The notes: a model not told the origin generated them from the sequence alone. A stretch of DNA of 64,000 bases from Otariodibacter oris (GCF_009684715.1 NZ_CP016604.1:1955125-2019124), one strand, 5' to 3'; positions 1 through 12,072 are shown, numbered from the stretch's first letter. Made by a program: numbers and translations.

Positions 1-1
1 A

Positions 2-409
2 CACTTTGCACCAATGGAATATCCAGCAGTTGCAAACTTTGAAGCAACCAATGCTCTATATGCTTCAGCATTAGAACACAATGTAAAACCTTATGTGGGT
101 ATCACCGCTTCATCTGATACATTCTATCCTGGTCAAGAACGTTACGATACTTACTCAGGTAAAGTTTATCGTCATTTCCAAGGTTCATTAAAACAATGGC
201 AAGAACTCAATGTCATGAACTTTGAAATGGAATCAGCAACACTCTTCACGATGTGTGGTGCATTAGGATTACGTGCAGGTATGGTGTCAGGTGTTATAGT
301 GAACCGTACACAACAAGAAATTCCTAATGAAGAAACCATTAAAGGTACTGAAGAAAAAGCAATTTCCGTTGCAGTTAAAGCAGCAGGTAAACTTGCTTTA
401 GATTACTAA
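2..409 (+). CDS. udp: Uridine phosphorylase, C-terminal part (gene runs off the left edge)
   Basis: The last 135 residues of uridine phosphorylase, which splits uridine with phosphate into uracil and ribose-1-phosphate in pyrimidine salvage. The reading frame is open to the window edge (codons from base 2), so the true start lies outside. The visible part carries the family's [19 protein letters not shown] stretch, the nucleoside-binding FEMES segment and [12 protein letters not shown], which match the second half of the roughly 253-residue E. coli enzyme. The gene converges on the rplS operon on the other strand. Family assignment is secure; only the N-terminal half is missing. Confidence 0.95.
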   Translation, partial: HFAPMEYPAVANFEATNALYASALEHNVKPYVGITASSDTFYPGQERYDTYSGKVYRHFQGSLKQWQELNVMNFEMESATLFTMCGALGLRAGMVSGVIVNRTQQEIPNEETIKGTEEKAISVAVKAAGKLALDY

Positions 410-469
410 AAAATTTGCAATTCTGCCCGCTTTATTTGAAAAAGCATGTTCTTAAAGCACAAAAAGAAA

Positions 470-495
470 AAAGGCTTGGAAAATTCCAAGCCTTT
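470..495 (-). terminator. Terminator of the rpsP-rimM-trmD-rplS operon
   Basis: A perfect 10-bp stem (aaaggcttgg / ccaagccttt) lies just past the rplS stop and, read on the minus strand, runs into a U-rich tract. It separates this operon from the convergent udp gene. Confidence 0.85.
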
Positions 496-516
496 AGCAT
501 ATTACCTAAATGCAAA

Positions 517-867
517 TTAATTGCCGAGACGCTCTTTAATACGTGCAGATTTACCTGAACGCTCACGTAAGTAGTAAAGTTTAGCTTTACGTACCGCACC
601 TTTACGTTTAACAGCAATGCTGTCAATAACAGGTGAGTGAGTTTGGAATACACGCTCAACGCCTACGCCATTTGAGATTTTACGTAGGGTAAATGCTGAA
701 TGCAAGCCACGGTTACGAATTGCAATAACCACGCCTTCGAACGCTTGCAAACGTCTTTTACTACCTTCTACTACCCATACCTTAACTTCTAATGTGTCAC
801 CTGGACGGAAACTAGGTATGTTTTGTTTTAACTGTTCTTGTTCGATTTGTTTGATGATATTACTCAT
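517..867 (-). CDS. rplS: 50S ribosomal protein L19
   Basis: L19, 116 residues (E. coli 115), sits at the 30S-50S interface. The N-terminus [14 protein letters not shown], the [16 protein letters not shown] segment and the C-terminal [16 protein letters not shown] are all family hallmarks. It is the last gene of the rpsP-rimM-trmD-rplS operon, 12 bases after trmD, and is followed by a strong terminator. Confidence 0.98.
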   Translation of the reverse strand: MSNIIKQIEQEQLKQNIPSFRPGDTLEVKVWVVEGSKRRLQAFEGVVIAIRNRGLHSAFTLRKISNGVGVERVFQTHSPVIDSIAVKRKGAVRKAKLYYLRERSGKSARIKERLGN

Positions 868-879
868 TTTAAAAACCTT

Positions 880-1647
880 CTATGTCCTAGAATTAACTGA
901 TTTGTGTTGTTTCTTAATTTTTTCCAACAACACCCTTTGTTCGTCAGTCAGAGCTAGGCTATCCAATAGCTCAGGGCGTCTTAACCATGTTCTCTCAAGC
1001 GATTGCTCTAATCGCCATTGACGAATTTTCTCATGGTGTCCAGACATCAGCACCGACGGCACAGGTATCTCATCTAATACTTCTGGGCGAGTGTAATGAG
1101 GACAATCTAATAATCCATCTACAAAAGAATCTTCTAATGCAGAGGCTTGCTTGCCTAATACACCAGGAATAAATCTTGCAACAGCATCAATTAATGTCAT
1201 TGCAGGCAATTCCCCACCCGTTAAAACATAATCGCCTATTGACCATTCCTCATCAACTTCAGATTGAATTAATCTTTCATCAATGCCTTCATAGCGTCCA
1301 CATACTAAAATCAGTTTCTGATTCGTAGCAAGTTCTTGCACGCCACTTTGATCTAATTTACGACCTTGTGGAGAAAGATAAATCACCTTTGCTTCCACAC
1401 CATCTTCTTTACAAGCGGTCAGTTTAGCTTCACGAATTGCATCACGAAGAGGCTGAACCATCATCAACATGCCTGGACCACCACCATAAGGACGATCATC
1501 CACGGTTTTATGTTTATCATGCGTAAAATCTCTTGGATTCCAACATGATACTTGTAATAGATTATGTTTTACTGCTCTACCTGTAACCCCGAATTCGGTA
1601 ATTGCTTTAAACATTTCGGGAAACAGTGAAATGATACCAATCCACAT
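880..1647 (-). CDS. trmD: tRNA (guanine-N1)-methyltransferase TrmD
   Basis: TrmD methylates G37 next to the anticodon of a subset of tRNAs using S-adenosylmethionine, which prevents +1 frameshifting. The protein is 255 residues, the usual length. The trefoil-knot SPOUT domain shows YGGGPGM (about 54-60), [10 protein letters not shown] (116-125) and [12 protein letters not shown] (137-148), which form the AdoMet pocket; the C-terminal helical domain follows. It lies between rimM and rplS in the conserved operon. One uptake-signal word (1411-1419) falls inside the gene. Confidence 0.98.
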   Translation of the reverse strand: MWIGIISLFPEMFKAITEFGVTGRAVKHNLLQVSCWNPRDFTHDKHKTVDDRPYGGGPGMLMMVQPLRDAIREAKLTACKEDGVEAKVIYLSPQGRKLDQSGVQELATNQKLILVCGRYEGIDERLIQSEVDEEWSIGDYVLTGGELPAMTLIDAVARFIPGVLGKQASALEDSFVDGLLDCPHYTRPEVLDEIPVPSVLMSGHHEKIRQWRLEQSLERTWLRRPELLDSLALTDEQRVLLEKIKKQHKSVNSRT

Positions 1648-1697
1648 ACTTTATTTTCTCTGAAATGCTACACCTAAAGCTAACCGCATACCTGAGG

Positions 1698-2222
1698 TTA
1701 GAAACCAGCGTCCCAATCCACTTCAATTATTTTAGTGGTGAGATCTACTCTTTTAACTACTTGTTCGTATAAGAACGGAATTAATCGTTCCTGTTTACCA
1801 AAAGCATCCTTACTACTTGCTTGCACAACTAATACATCATTTGATCCAGTTTCCATTAACTCAGTCACTTTACCCATATTATAGCCATCAAGGTTAATTA
1901 CTTCGCAACCGATTAAATCATGCCAATAATAATCCCCTTCTTCTAGCTTAGGAAAACAACTTAAATCAACACCAATTTCCATATTAGTTAGTAGCTGAGC
2001 TGACTCACGGTCATCTGTCCCTACTAATTTAACAATCAAATCATTATTGTGATAACGCCAAGTTTCTAGTTCAACTTCTTGCCATTGACCTTTAATATTT
2101 AAAAACCAAGGCTGATAGTCAAAAATACTTTCAGAATATTCTGTCGATGAATAAAGACGCAACCAGCCTCGGATTCCATAGGTTGATCCTAATTTTCCGA
2201 CAACTTCAATTTGCTTATTCAT
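1698..2222 (-). CDS. rimM: Ribosome maturation factor RimM
   Basis: RimM (174 residues) binds S19 and assists maturation of the 30S head. The N-terminal RimM domain begins with [22 protein letters not shown], and the C-terminal PRC-barrel includes [11 protein letters not shown] and ends near [17 protein letters not shown]. It is the second gene of the rpsP operon, 28 bases after rpsP. Confidence 0.97.
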   Translation of the reverse strand: MNKQIEVVGKLGSTYGIRGWLRLYSSTEYSESIFDYQPWFLNIKGQWQEVELETWRYHNNDLIVKLVGTDDRESAQLLTNMEIGVDLSCFPKLEEGDYYWHDLIGCEVINLDGYNMGKVTELMETGSNDVLVVQASSKDAFGKQERLIPFLYEQVVKRVDLTTKIIEVDWDAGF

Positions 2223-2250
2223 ATTTATTCACCTACAACAAAAATAAAGA

Positions 2251-2499
2251 TTAAGCTGCTTGACGCGCTTCTTTAACTAAAGTAGCAACACGTACTGAAA
2301 GTGATGCACCTTTTGCAACCCACTCATCAACTTTAGATACATCTAAACGTAAACGTTCTGCTTTACCTGTTGCAACTGGATTGAAAAAACCGATACGCTC
2401 AATGAAGCGACCGTCACGTGGTGAGCGACTATCTGCTACCACGATTTGATAAAATGGGCGTTTTTTAGCTCCGCCACGAGTTAAACGAATGGTTACCAT
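2251..2499 (-). CDS. rpsP: 30S ribosomal protein S16
   Basis: S16, 82 residues, an early-binding 30S protein. [20 protein letters not shown] and [19 protein letters not shown] are diagnostic. It is the first gene of the rpsP-rimM-trmD-rplS operon; a hairpin with a U-tract in its leader suggests attenuation (see separate entry). Confidence 0.98.
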   Translation of the reverse strand: MVTIRLTRGGAKKRPFYQIVVADSRSPRDGRFIERIGFFNPVATGKAERLRLDVSKVDEWVAKGASLSVRVATLVKEARQAA

Positions 2500-2533
2500 A
2501 ACCTTCCTCTAATTTTTGATAGTAAAAAATAAA

Positions 2534-2554
2534 ACCCTCGTTCGAGGTGAGGGT
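2534..2554 (-). promoter_or_regulatory. Leader hairpin with U-tract upstream of rpsP (possible attenuator)
   Basis: On the minus strand a 6-bp stem (ACCCTC/GAGGGT) is followed by a T-rich run (2523-2533) before rpsP translation begins about 24 bases later. It looks like an intrinsic terminator inside the leader. A leader attenuator has been described for the E. coli trmD operon; its presence here is inferred only from the fold. Confidence 0.5.
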
Positions 2555-2620
2555 ACGAAAACTTGAACTCATAAAAAAGAGAGAACAAGCGGTCGGATTA
2601 TACTTATTTTAAATAAAAAA

Positions 2621-2642
2621 ACAAGGGACATAAGTCCCTTGT
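2621..2642 (-). terminator. Terminator after the azoreductase gene
   Basis: A 9-bp perfect stem (acaagggac / gtcccttgt) with a 4-base loop is followed, on the minus strand, by a run of T (2613-2620). It lies 31 bases past the azoR stop. Confidence 0.85.
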
Positions 2643-2672
2643 CAATATATAAAAATACTCTTTTAACTAAAA

Positions 2673-3257
2673 TTAAAGAGCAGCAGCGATGCTATCTAAT
2701 TCTTGTTTTGCAGCTTCAATTGCTTTTGGTGCATGGTCTGCCATTGCTAAACCTGGAGCATAAACGAATTGAACATCAGTAATACCGATGAAACCTAGGA
2801 AAGTTTGTACAAATGGTTTAACTAAATCTGTTGGGCCATCTTTATGCATACCACCACTTGTTAAAATAACAACTGCTTTTTTACCTTTTACTAAACCTTC
2901 TGGGCCTTCAGCTGTATATTGGAAAGTAACACCAGCACGAGCAACGAAATCAAAATAGCTTTTTAATTGTGCAGGAACACTGAAGTTATACATAGGAGCA
3001 TTGATAACAACAACATCAGTACCTTTTAATTCTTCAACTAAGCTATCTGATAATGCTAATAATGATTTTTGCTCTTCTGATTGTGCTTCACCACGAGTTG
3101 CAGCAGCTGCATCACCAGTAAAGTATGGTAATGGTTGAGCAACTAAATCACGAGTTGTTACATCTCCATTTACTTTAGACACAAAATAATCACTTAATTG
3201 GTTAGATTGTGAATAACCCGAAAGAATACTTGATTTTAAAACTAATACTTTTTTCAT
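2673..3257 (-). CDS. azoR: FMN-dependent NADH-azoreductase
   Basis: Flavodoxin-fold quinone/azo reductase of the AzoR family, using NADH and FMN for two-electron reduction of quinones and azo compounds in the cytosol. FMN-binding segments are visible: [10 protein letters not shown] near residue 16, [13 protein letters not shown] near the middle and the [10 protein letters not shown] loop. The start chosen is the ATG at 3257 ([10 protein letters not shown]), which has an AAGAGG ribosome site 7 bases upstream; an extension of 8 codons upstream lacks one. Length is 194 residues. It is monocistronic, with its own terminator. Confidence 0.92.
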   Translation of the reverse strand: MKKVLVLKSSILSGYSQSNQLSDYFVSKVNGDVTTRDLVAQPLPYFTGDAAAATRGEAQSEEQKSLLALSDSLVEELKGTDVVVINAPMYNFSVPAQLKSYFDFVARAGVTFQYTAEGPEGLVKGKKAVVILTSGGMHKDGPTDLVKPFVQTFLGFIGITDVQFVYAPGLAMADHAPKAIEAAKQELDSIAAAL

Positions 3258-3366
3258 GTGAAACCTCTTATTAATTAACAATAAAATTACAATCGCAGTG
3301 TATTATTTATCAAAAAAGAAATAAATAGAAATATTGTAAAAATAGTTTTTACTATTAATAAATAAT

Positions 3367-3392
3367 AAAGCCCGAAACAACTTCCGGGCTTT
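3367..3392 (-). terminator. Terminator of the alpha ribosomal operon
   Basis: Stem aaagcccg / cgggcttt followed on the minus strand by a T-rich stretch, 18 bases beyond the rplQ stop. Confidence 0.85.
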
Positions 3393-3410
3393 ATCATTTT
3401 ATTTACACTA

Positions 3411-3794
3411 CTACTCTTCAGCTGCTTCAGCATTCGCTGAACGCTCAACTAGCTCAATATAAGCCATTGGAGCATTATCTCCTGAACGGAAACCACATTT
3501 CAAAATGCGAGTATAACCCCCAGCACGTTGAGAAAAACGTGGACCTAATTCATTAAATAACTTAGCAACTGTATCTACGTTGCGTGTACGAGCAAAAGCT
3601 AAACGACGATTAGCTACGCTATCAACTTTTGCTAAAGTAATTAACGGCTCAACTACACGACGTAACTCTTTCGCTTTAGGTAAAGTTGTTTTGATAATCT
3701 CATGATTAATCAAAGAACTTGCCATATTACGAAACATCGCTTGGCGATGACTGCTGTTACGGTTTAATTGACGTCCACTCTTACGATGGCGCAT
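3411..3794 (-). CDS. rplQ: 50S ribosomal protein L17
   Basis: L17, 127 residues, at the peptide exit side of the 50S subunit. [20 protein letters not shown] and the [25 protein letters not shown] centre are typical. It is the last gene of the alpha operon (rpsM-rpsK-rpsD-rpoA-rplQ), 36 bases after rpoA, followed by a terminator. Confidence 0.98.
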   Translation of the reverse strand: MRHRKSGRQLNRNSSHRQAMFRNMASSLINHEIIKTTLPKAKELRRVVEPLITLAKVDSVANRRLAFARTRNVDTVAKLFNELGPRFSQRAGGYTRILKCGFRSGDNAPMAYIELVERSANAEAAEE

Positions 3795-3830
3795 AACCTT
3801 ATTCCTTCTTAGAAAATCTAATACCTAAAA

Positions 3831-4820
3831 TTATTCTTCAGCTATACTTGCTGGAGGCCAATTTTCAAGGCGCATACCCAGTGATAAGCCACGAGAAGCT
3901 AACACATCCTTGATCTCAGTAAGTGATTTCTTACCTAAATTAGGAGTTTTTAATAACTCAACTTCTGTACGTTGTACTAAATCACCGATATAGTGAATTG
4001 TCTCTGCTTTCAAACAGTTAGCAGAACGAACTGTCAGCTCTAAATCATCGACTGGACGAAGAAGAATAGGATCAAACTCCGGTTTTTCTTCTTTTACTTC
4101 AGGCTGACGAACATCACGCAAATCAACGAATGCGGCTAGTTGCTCCGCTAAAATCGTTGCAGCACGACGGATGGCATCTTCAGGATCTAATGTTCCATTA
4201 GTTTCCATCTCAATAATAAGCTTATCTAAGTCTGTACGTTGTTCGACACGAGCAGCTTCTACATTGTAAGCAATGCGATCTACTGGACTAAAACGTGCAT
4301 CAACTAATAAGCGACCAATTGGACGATCATCATCTTGTAAATGTACACGAGCAGAAGCTGGTACATATCCACGACCACGTTGCACTCGAATTCTCATGCT
4401 AATCGACGCATTTTTATCTGTCAAATGACAGATAACATGGTCAGGATTCACAATTTCAACATCACCATCGTGCGTAATGTCTGCTGCAGTCACAGGGCCA
4501 ATTCCAGATTTAGTTAGTGTCAAAATAATATCATCTTTATTTTGCACCTTTACCGCTAGACCTTTAAGGTTTAACAATACTTCAAGAATATCTTCTTGTA
4601 CGCCTTCTTTACTGCTGTATTCATGTAATACACCATCAATTTCTACTTCTGTAACTGCATAACCAGGCATAGACGAAAGTAAAATGCGACGAAGTGCGTT
4701 ACCTAATGTGTGGCCAAAACCACGCTCTAACGGTTCTAAGGTCACTTTTGCGTGAGTAGAACTAATTTGTTCAATATTCACTAAGTGTGGCTTTAAAAAT
4801 TCTGTCACAGAACCCTGCAT
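3831..4820 (-). CDS. rpoA: DNA-directed RNA polymerase alpha subunit
   Basis: Alpha subunit, 329 residues, the usual length. The N-terminal dimerisation/assembly domain includes [20 protein letters not shown] and the [14 protein letters not shown] region. After a linker, the C-terminal domain carries [13 protein letters not shown], the surface that contacts UP elements and activators such as CRP, and the helix-hairpin-helix [16 protein letters not shown]. It sits in the alpha operon between rpsD and rplQ as in E. coli. Confidence 0.99.
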   Translation of the reverse strand: MQGSVTEFLKPHLVNIEQISSTHAKVTLEPLERGFGHTLGNALRRILLSSMPGYAVTEVEIDGVLHEYSSKEGVQEDILEVLLNLKGLAVKVQNKDDIILTLTKSGIGPVTAADITHDGDVEIVNPDHVICHLTDKNASISMRIRVQRGRGYVPASARVHLQDDDRPIGRLLVDARFSPVDRIAYNVEAARVEQRTDLDKLIIEMETNGTLDPEDAIRRAATILAEQLAAFVDLRDVRQPEVKEEKPEFDPILLRPVDDLELTVRSANCLKAETIHYIGDLVQRTEVELLKTPNLGKKSLTEIKDVLASRGLSLGMRLENWPPASIAEE

Positions 4821-4852
4821 TTTATCCTCTCTTTGCTTTTAAGCACTACTTA

Positions 4853-5473
4853 TTATTTAGAATAGAGCTCAACGATCAGATGTTCATTAATATCTGCTGA
4901 TAGATCAGAACGTTCAGGTGTACGTTTAAACACACCTTCCATCTTTGTAGCATCAACTTCTAACCAAGTTGGTTTTTCACGTTGAGTCGCTAATTCTAAT
5001 GATGCTTTGATACGTGCTTGTTTTTTTGATTTCTCACGAACAGCAACCACATCATCAACAGAAACTTGATAAGAAGGAATATTTACTACTCGACCATTTA
5101 CCACAATAGATTTGTGACTAACTAACTGACGAGCTTCTGCTCTAGTTGCAGCAAATCCCATACGGTAAACAACATTATCTAAACGTCCTTCTAACAAGAC
5201 TAATAAGTTCTCACCGGTATTACCTTTTAAACGGTTAGCTTCTTTATAGTAATTACGGAACTGACGTTCCAAAATACCATACATACGGCGAACTTTTTGT
5301 TTCTCACGAAGCTGACTACCATAGTCAGATAAACGAGGTTTACGAGCACCATGTTGACCTGGCGCTGTATCAATTTTACATTTTGACTCGATCGCTCGAA
5401 CGCCTGATTTAAGGAATAAATCAGTACCCTCACGACGGCTTAGCTTGAGCTTTGGACCCAAATATCTTGCCAT
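4853..5473 (-). CDS. rpsD: 30S ribosomal protein S4
   Basis: S4, 206 residues, a primary 16S-binding protein and the expected translational repressor of this alpha operon. [19 protein letters not shown] and the S4 RNA-binding domain ([41 protein letters not shown]) are clear. Its likely target RNA is the leader at 6262-6345. Confidence 0.98.
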   Translation of the reverse strand: MARYLGPKLKLSRREGTDLFLKSGVRAIESKCKIDTAPGQHGARKPRLSDYGSQLREKQKVRRMYGILERQFRNYYKEANRLKGNTGENLLVLLEGRLDNVVYRMGFAATRAEARQLVSHKSIVVNGRVVNIPSYQVSVDDVVAVREKSKKQARIKASLELATQREKPTWLEVDATKMEGVFKRTPERSDLSADINEHLIVELYSK

Positions 5474-5501
5474 TTTCTTTCTCCAATTATTCTAACGTCA
5501 A

Positions 5502-5894
<393 letters not shown>

Positions 5895-5907
5895 TTATCT
5901 ACTCCGA

Positions 5908-6264
5908 TTATTTCTTGATCGGTTTGCGTGGACCCTTGCGAGTACGCGCATTAGTCTTAGTACGTTGACCACGTACTGGTAAACTACGACGATGACGCAA
6001 ACCACGGTAACAACCTAGGTCTAATAGACGCTTGATACTCAAAGTCACTTCACGACGTAAATCACCTTCGACAGTAAATTTACCAACTTCTTCACGCAGT
6101 TTTTCAATCTGCTCTTCAGACAATTCTCTGATCTTTACATCTTCAGCAATACCCGCAGAAGCACAAATTGCTTGAGCACGAGTCTTACCGATACCATAAA
6201 TAGCAGTTAATGCGATTACAGTGTGTTTTTGATCAGGAATGTTAATGCCTGCAATACGGGCCAC
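5908..6264 (-). CDS. rpsM: 30S ribosomal protein S13 (GTG start)
   Basis: S13, 118 residues, in the 30S head contacting the 50S subunit. [21 protein letters not shown] and the C-terminal [21 protein letters not shown] are typical. Translation starts at a GTG preceded by AGGAGTGCATA, the same arrangement as E. coli rpsM, where the start region is folded into the S4-binding leader. It is the first gene of the alpha operon. Confidence 0.98.
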   Translation of the reverse strand: MARIAGINIPDQKHTVIALTAIYGIGKTRAQAICASAGIAEDVKIRELSEEQIEKLREEVGKFTVEGDLRREVTLSIKRLLDLGCYRGLRHRRSLPVRGQRTKTNARTRKGPRKPIKK

Positions 6265-6345
6265 TATGCACTCCTATTTTTATTTAATGTTATTGATATA
6301 CTGATCTTGAAAAGCCCGTTTCAGGATACTCAAACAGTATATCAG
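6262..6345 (-). promoter_or_regulatory. Alpha-operon leader (S4-binding pseudoknot type)
   Basis: Read on the minus strand, the region upstream of rpsM contains TTGAGTATCCTGAAACGGGC, then CTTTTCA, then AATAGGAGTGCATAGTGG at the start codon. These blocks match, in order, the E. coli alpha leader that S4 binds to repress translation (the Alpha_RBS family). The arrangement argues for conserved S4 autoregulation. The match is by eye; a covariance-model search would settle it. Confidence 0.8.
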
Positions 6346-6354
6346 GACGAAATT

Positions 6355-6379
6355 AGCTGAGCAGTATAACTACTCAGCT
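6355..6379 (-). promoter_or_regulatory. Hairpin between rpmJ and rpsM
   Basis: A 7-bp perfect stem (agctgag / ctcagct) with an 11-base loop lies in the 140-base gap between rpmJ and rpsM. It has no U-tract, so it is probably an RNA processing or leader structure rather than a terminator. Confidence 0.4.
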
Positions 6380-6404
6380 GGTTCTTTGCAAGAAAGAATA
6401 TCAA

Positions 6405-6518
6405 TTAACCTTGACGTTGTTTATGTTTCGCATCGTTGCAAATCACACGAACAACACCTTGACGTTTAACAACTTTACAGTTACGACATAATTTCTTAAC
6501 TGAAGCACGAACTTTCAT
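6405..6518 (-). CDS. rpmJ: 50S ribosomal protein L36
   Basis: L36 in the zinc-binding form: a 37-residue protein starting [15 protein letters not shown] and ending [11 protein letters not shown]. The two early cysteines, one late cysteine and a histidine form the zinc ribbon. It follows secY by 25 bases, as at the end of the E. coli spc operon. Confidence 0.97.
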   Translation of the reverse strand: MKVRASVKKLCRNCKVVKRQGVVRVICNDAKHKQRQG

Positions 6519-6543
6519 TGCTTATCCTTTTATGAAAGGGCTA

Positions 6544-7866
6544 TTATTGCCCTAAGCCTTTCAGATTGGCTTTCTTCAACACAGAATCATACTGTAAAGA
6601 CATTAAATGACTCTGAACTTGTGCGATGAAATCCATAATAACAACCACTACAATCAATAATGAAGTACCGCCTAATTGGAAAGGAACTTTCCATAATGAT
6701 GTAATGATATACGGAACCAAACAAACAAAAGTAATATACAACGATCCAATTAAGGTTAAGCGAGTCATTACTTTATCAATATAACGAGATGTTTGTTCAC
6801 CTGGTCTATAACCTGGTACAAACGCACCTGATTTCTTTAAATTATCCGCTGTATCACGTGGATTATATTGCATCCCTGTATAGAAAAATGCAAAGAAGAT
6901 AACAGCCATAGCAAACAATACAATATATAACGGCTGACCTGGTTGCAATAATTGTGACAAATCAAACAACCATTCAAAACCTTCACTCTGACCAAACCAT
7001 TGAGTAATACTCGCAGGAAATAATATCACACTTGATGCAAAAATTGCTGGAATAACCCCAGCCATATTCACTTTCAAAGGTAAATGTGAAGATCTTGCAG
7101 GCGCCATCATTCTTCCTTGCTGACGGCTAGCATAATTTACAACTATTCTTCTCTGTCCACGTTCAACAAAAACAACAAAATATGTTACTGCAAAAGCTAT
7201 GAGTGCAATCAACAACAGAACAAGTAAAGAAATCTCTCCTTGACGAGCCTGCTCGATTGTTTGCCCAATAACAGATGGCAAACCTGCAACTATCCCTGCA
7301 AAAATTATGAGAGATATACCATTGCCAATTCCTCTTTCAGTGATCTGCTCACCAAGCCACATTAAGAACATTGTTCCTGTAACAAGACTAATCACAGAAG
7401 TTACATAAAATAGGATAGTAGGATTAGGCACTAGCCCTTGAATCATATTTGGTAAGGCCAAAGAAATACCTATTGACTGAATAAAAGCCAATAGTAAAGT
7501 GGCATATCGTGTATATTTGCTAATTTTACGTCTTCCAGCTTCACCTTCTTTCTTCAACTCAGCCAATGCAGGATGAATTGCTGTCAATAATTGTAAAATA
7601 ATGGAAGCAGAAATATAAGGCATTATACCTAATGCAAATATAGAAGCCCTACTCAAAGCACCACCAGAGAACATATTAAACATATCAATGATGGTACCTT
7701 GTTGTTGATTGACTAACTCGGATAATACAGAAGCATCAATACCAGGAACAGGAATAAAAGAACCGATACGAAATACAACTAAAGCACCTAAAACAAATAA
7801 CAATCTAGACTTTAATTCGCCAGTTCCTTTTTGAGTATTACCTTGAAATCCTGGTTGTTTAGCCAT
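6544..7866 (-). CDS. secY: Protein translocase subunit SecY
   Basis: SecY, 440 residues, the channel of the SecYEG translocon in the inner membrane. About ten hydrophobic segments are visible. The [20 protein letters not shown] region, the [10 protein letters not shown] basic cytoplasmic loop and the [22 protein letters not shown]-terminal loop are hallmarks. It lies between rplO and rpmJ in the spc operon, 3 bases after rplO. Confidence 0.98.
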   Translation of the reverse strand: MAKQPGFQGNTQKGTGELKSRLLFVLGALVVFRIGSFIPVPGIDASVLSELVNQQQGTIIDMFNMFSGGALSRASIFALGIMPYISASIILQLLTAIHPALAELKKEGEAGRRKISKYTRYATLLLAFIQSIGISLALPNMIQGLVPNPTILFYVTSVISLVTGTMFLMWLGEQITERGIGNGISLIIFAGIVAGLPSVIGQTIEQARQGEISLLVLLLIALIAFAVTYFVVFVERGQRRIVVNYASRQQGRMMAPARSSHLPLKVNMAGVIPAIFASSVILFPASITQWFGQSEGFEWLFDLSQLLQPGQPLYIVLFAMAVIFFAFFYTGMQYNPRDTADNLKKSGAFVPGYRPGEQTSRYIDKVMTRLTLIGSLYITFVCLVPYIITSLWKVPFQLGGTSLLIVVVVIMDFIAQVQSHLMSLQYDSVLKKANLKGLGQ

Positions 7867-7869
7867 TTA

Positions 7870-8304
7870 TTATTCCTCGATAGAACCACCAGCAGCTTCA
7901 ATTGCTGCCTTTGCACCTTTGGTTACACGTAACCCTTTAATTACTAAAGCTTTTTCAACTTTACCAGATAAAATTACTTTTGCTGATAAAACATCCTTAG
8001 TAATAATGTTAGCTGCCTTAAGTGTTTCTAAAGTTACAACATTACCCTCTACTTTCTCTAATTCATTCAGACGAATTTCCGCTGAATGTAATGATTTAAG
8101 AGAAGTAAAGCCAAATTTTGGTAAACGACGATATAAAGGCATTTGACCACCTTCGAAACCGCGACGAACTCCGCCACCAGTACGAGATTTTTGACCTTTA
8201 TGACCACGTCCACCTGTTTTACCTAAACCAGAACCAATACCACGGCCAAGACGCTTTTCATGATGCTTAGCGCCATCAGCTGGGGATAGAGAATTTAAAC
8301 GCAT
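7870..8304 (-). CDS. rplO: 50S ribosomal protein L15
   Basis: L15, 144 residues with the start chosen at 8304 ([14 protein letters not shown]), which matches the family N-terminus and has a GAGGAG site 7-10 bases upstream; a 5-codon longer reading frame overlaps that site. The glycine-rich [20 protein letters not shown] segment is diagnostic. Confidence 0.97.
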   Translation of the reverse strand: MRLNSLSPADGAKHHEKRLGRGIGSGLGKTGGRGHKGQKSRTGGGVRRGFEGGQMPLYRRLPKFGFTSLKSLHSAEIRLNELEKVEGNVVTLETLKAANIITKDVLSAKVILSGKVEKALVIKGLRVTKGAKAAIEAAGGSIEE

Positions 8305-8308
8305 TCTA

Positions 8309-8488
8309 TTACTCCTCAACCTTAACCATATATGAAACCTGATTGATCATACCACGTACTGCTGGAGTATCGATCAATTCTACAGTATGGCGAATATGGC
8401 GCAGACCTAGTCCCTTTAATGTAGCTTTATGCTTCGGTAAACGAGCGATAGAACTACGAACTTGTGTTACTTTAATTGTTTTTGCCAT
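8309..8488 (-). CDS. rpmD: 50S ribosomal protein L30
   Basis: L30, 59 residues from the ATG at 8488 ([20 protein letters not shown]). A TTG two codons upstream is an unlikely start. [21 protein letters not shown] is typical of bacterial L30. It is packed tightly between rpsE and rplO in the spc operon. Confidence 0.97.
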   Translation of the reverse strand: MAKTIKVTQVRSSIARLPKHKATLKGLGLRHIRHTVELIDTPAVRGMINQVSYMVKVEE

Positions 8489-8494
8489 ATTCAA

Positions 8495-9363
<869 letters not shown>

Positions 9364-9377
9364 AGTGTTACCTTACT

Positions 9378-9911
9378 TTACTTTTTCTTCGCTTCTTTTG
9401 TACGTACAACTTCATCTGAATAACGTACACCCTTACCTTTATAAGGCTCTGGACGGCGATATGCACGAATATCTGCTGCAACCTGACCAATTAACTGCTT
9501 GTCTGCACTCTTAAGAACAACTTCTGTCTGAGATGGACATTCAGCAGTTACACCAGCTGGCAACGTATGTTCTACAGGGTGAGAGAAACCTAAATTTAAG
9601 GCAACAACATTACCCTTAATTTGTGCTCTATAACCAACCCCAACCAATTGCAATTTCTTAGTAAAACCTTCAGTAACACCGATAACCATTGCATTTACAA
9701 GTGCGCGCGCAGTTCCTGCTTGTGCATCTGAATTAGCAACACCAATTCTTGGTGAAAAAGTTAATGCATTATCTTCATATTTCACTTCAACTGCATGATG
9801 AATCTCACGTGATAATTCACCATTTTTTCCTTTAACTGTTAATAGCTGACCGTTGAGTTTAACCTCAACACCGGCAGGAACATTAACAGGTGCTTTTGCA
9901 ACACGAGACAT
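9378..9911 (-). CDS. rplF: 50S ribosomal protein L6
   Basis: L6, 177 residues, near the sarcin-ricin loop. It starts [20 protein letters not shown] and ends with [18 protein letters not shown] and a lysine-rich tail, both typical. It lies between rpsH and rplR in spc. Confidence 0.98.
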   Translation of the reverse strand: MSRVAKAPVNVPAGVEVKLNGQLLTVKGKNGELSREIHHAVEVKYEDNALTFSPRIGVANSDAQAGTARALVNAMVIGVTEGFTKKLQLVGVGYRAQIKGNVVALNLGFSHPVEHTLPAGVTAECPSQTEVVLKSADKQLIGQVAADIRAYRRPEPYKGKGVRYSDEVVRTKEAKKK

Positions 9912-9927
9912 TTTTCCTACCCCTTCA

Positions 9928-10320
9928 TTACGCTACATAACATATAATTTCACCGCCGAGACCAGCTTGACGAGCTGCTCGATCAGTCATTACACCTTTT
10001 GATGTAGAAACAACAGCAATACCTAAACCACCCATAACTTTTGGTAATTCATCTTTACGTTTGTAAATACGAAGACCAGGACGGCTTACTCTCTGAATAC
10101 TTTCTACAACAGGTTTATTTTGGAAATACTTTAACGTAATTTCCAACTCAGGTTTTGAACCTTCAACAATTTTGAAGCTCTCAACATAACCTTCTTCAGC
10201 TAAAACGTTTGCAATAGCAACTTTTAACTTAGAAGAAGGCATACTGATTGCAACTTTATTCGCTGCTTGACCGTTACGAATACGGGTCAGCATATCTGCG
10301 ATTGGATCTTGCATGCTCAT
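9928..10320 (-). CDS. rpsH: 30S ribosomal protein S8
   Basis: S8, 130 residues from the ATG at 10320 ([20 protein letters not shown]), which has GGGAG seven bases upstream and equals the E. coli start; a longer in-frame extension is not supported. The C-terminus [17 protein letters not shown] ... GGEIICYVA is near-invariant. S8 is the expected translational repressor of the spc operon. Confidence 0.98.
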   Translation of the reverse strand: MSMQDPIADMLTRIRNGQAANKVAISMPSSKLKVAIANVLAEEGYVESFKIVEGSKPELEITLKYFQNKPVVESIQRVSRPGLRIYKRKDELPKVMGGLGIAVVSTSKGVMTDRAARQAGLGGEIICYVA

Positions 10321-10355
10321 GTATTTACTCCCATGATTCCAAATTAAAAGAGGTA

Positions 10356-10661
10356 TTACCAACTTGCCTTTTTAAGCCCAGGGATTTCTCCACGCATTGC
10401 TGCTTCACGAACTTTAATACGGCTTAGACCAAACTTACGAAGTACACCATGTGGGCGACCTGTTTGGGCGCAACGGTTACGCTGACGACTAGGGCTTGAA
10501 TCACGTGGCAATGATTGTAATTTTAATACAGCATCCCAACGCTCTTCATCTGAAGAATTAACACCAGAAATAATCTTCTTTAACTCTTCACGCTTCTCGT
10601 AAAACTTATCAGCTAACTTCGCACGCTTTACATCGCGTGCAATCATTGATTGTTTTGCCAT
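10356..10661 (-). CDS. rpsN: 30S ribosomal protein S14 (zinc-free form)
   Basis: S14, 101 residues: the long form without the CxxC zinc ribbon, as in E. coli. [20 protein letters not shown] and the C-terminal [17 protein letters not shown] are diagnostic. Confidence 0.98.
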   Translation of the reverse strand: MAKQSMIARDVKRAKLADKFYEKREELKKIISGVNSSDEERWDAVLKLQSLPRDSSPSRQRNRCAQTGRPHGVLRKFGLSRIKVREAAMRGEIPGLKKASW

Positions 10662-10672
10662 GATAACCTACC

Positions 10673-11212
10673 TTATTTACGGAATGGGAAATTGAAAGCA
10701 GCTAGTAAAGCTAGGCCTTCTTCATCATTTTTCGCTGTTGTGGTAATAGTAATATCTAAACCACGTACGCGATCTACTTTATCGTAATCGATCTCAGGGA
10801 AAATGATTTGTTCACGAACACCCATACTGTAATTGCCTCGACCATCAAAAGATTTTGTGTTTAAACCACGAAAATCTCGAGTACGAGGAACAGCGATAGT
10901 AATCAATCTTTCAAAGAACTCCCACATACGTTCACCACGTAGAGTTACTTTACATCCGATAGGATACCCTTGACGGATTTTAAAGCCAGCAACAGATTTG
11001 CGAGCTTTTGTAATTAAAGGTTTTTGACCGCTAATTGCTGCTAGATCTGCTACTGCATTATCTAGTAGTTTTTTATCGGTCAATGCTTCACCCACACCCA
11101 TATTAAGGGTTATCTTTTCGATTCGTGGGACTTGCATGACAGACGAGTAGTTGAATTTAGTTTTCAATTCATTAACTACTTGCTCTCTGTAGTAATCATG
11201 CAGTTTCGCCAT
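10673..11212 (-). CDS. rplE: 50S ribosomal protein L5
   Basis: L5, 179 residues, carries 5S rRNA into the 50S subunit and bridges to the 30S head. [31 protein letters not shown] and GIREQ-like [20 protein letters not shown] are family marks. In E. coli, S8 represses the operon at the rplE start; no attempt was made to fold that site here. Confidence 0.98.
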   Translation of the reverse strand: MAKLHDYYREQVVNELKTKFNYSSVMQVPRIEKITLNMGVGEALTDKKLLDNAVADLAAISGQKPLITKARKSVAGFKIRQGYPIGCKVTLRGERMWEFFERLITIAVPRTRDFRGLNTKSFDGRGNYSMGVREQIIFPEIDYDKVDRVRGLDITITTTAKNDEEGLALLAAFNFPFRK

Positions 11213-11229
11213 CGCATTACTCCAGTTAA

Positions 11230-11541
11230 TTAAATTGTTTTATCGTTAGACTTAAAGAAACGAACTTTTTTTCCATCTTCAAATCTAAAACCTACACGGT
11301 CAGCTTTATTTGTTTCAGGGTTAAAGATAGCAACATTTGATACTTCAATTGCAGCTTCTTGTTTAACTAAACCACCTGGTTTTCCTAATGCAGGAACAGG
11401 TTTTTCATGCTTAGTTACAACATTAATACCTTCAACAAACACTTTACCATTTGGTAACACCTTAGTTACCTTACCACGCTTACCTTTATCTTTACCGGTA
11501 AGAACAATAACTTCATCGTTTTGACGGATCTTCGCAGCCAT
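11230..11541 (-). CDS. rplX: 50S ribosomal protein L24
   Basis: L24, 103 residues, an assembly initiator of the 50S subunit. The KOW motif is present as [20 protein letters not shown] near the N-terminus, followed by [12 protein letters not shown]. Second gene of the spc operon. Confidence 0.97.
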   Translation of the reverse strand: MAAKIRQNDEVIVLTGKDKGKRGKVTKVLPNGKVFVEGINVVTKHEKPVPALGKPGGLVKQEAAIEVSNVAIFNPETNKADRVGFRFEDGKKVRFFKSNDKTI

Positions 11542-11551
11542 TACATTCTCC

Positions 11552-11935
<384 letters not shown>

Positions 11936-11991
11936 TTAAATAAAAAAACACCCTTTCGGGACGAATCCATCCTAAGTTGGACAGGCGTAGC

Positions 11992-12020
11992 ATTATACAC
12001 GCCGTTCAACTAAAGGACAA
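11992..12020 (-). promoter_or_regulatory. spc operon promoter
   Basis: On the minus strand TTGTCC (12015-12020), a 17-base spacer and a perfect TATAAT (11992-11997) precede rplN by about 70 bases. The bases just after the -10 box are GC-rich (gctacgcc), a pattern typical of stringently controlled ribosomal promoters. The short leader that follows contains CCCGAAAGGG then a T run (11941-11960), a weak three-pair hairpin of unclear role. Confidence 0.8.
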
Positions 12021-12026
12021 CACAAA

Positions 12027-12057
12027 AAAAGTAAACGGTATAAAACCGTTTACTTTT
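12027..12057 (-). terminator. Terminator of the S10 operon
   Basis: A 12-bp perfect stem (aaaagtaaacgg / ccgtttactttt) is followed on the minus strand by seven T. It lies between rpsQ and the spc promoter, so S10 and spc are separate transcription units here. Confidence 0.88.
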
Positions 12058-12072
12058 CATACCAATCATTAA

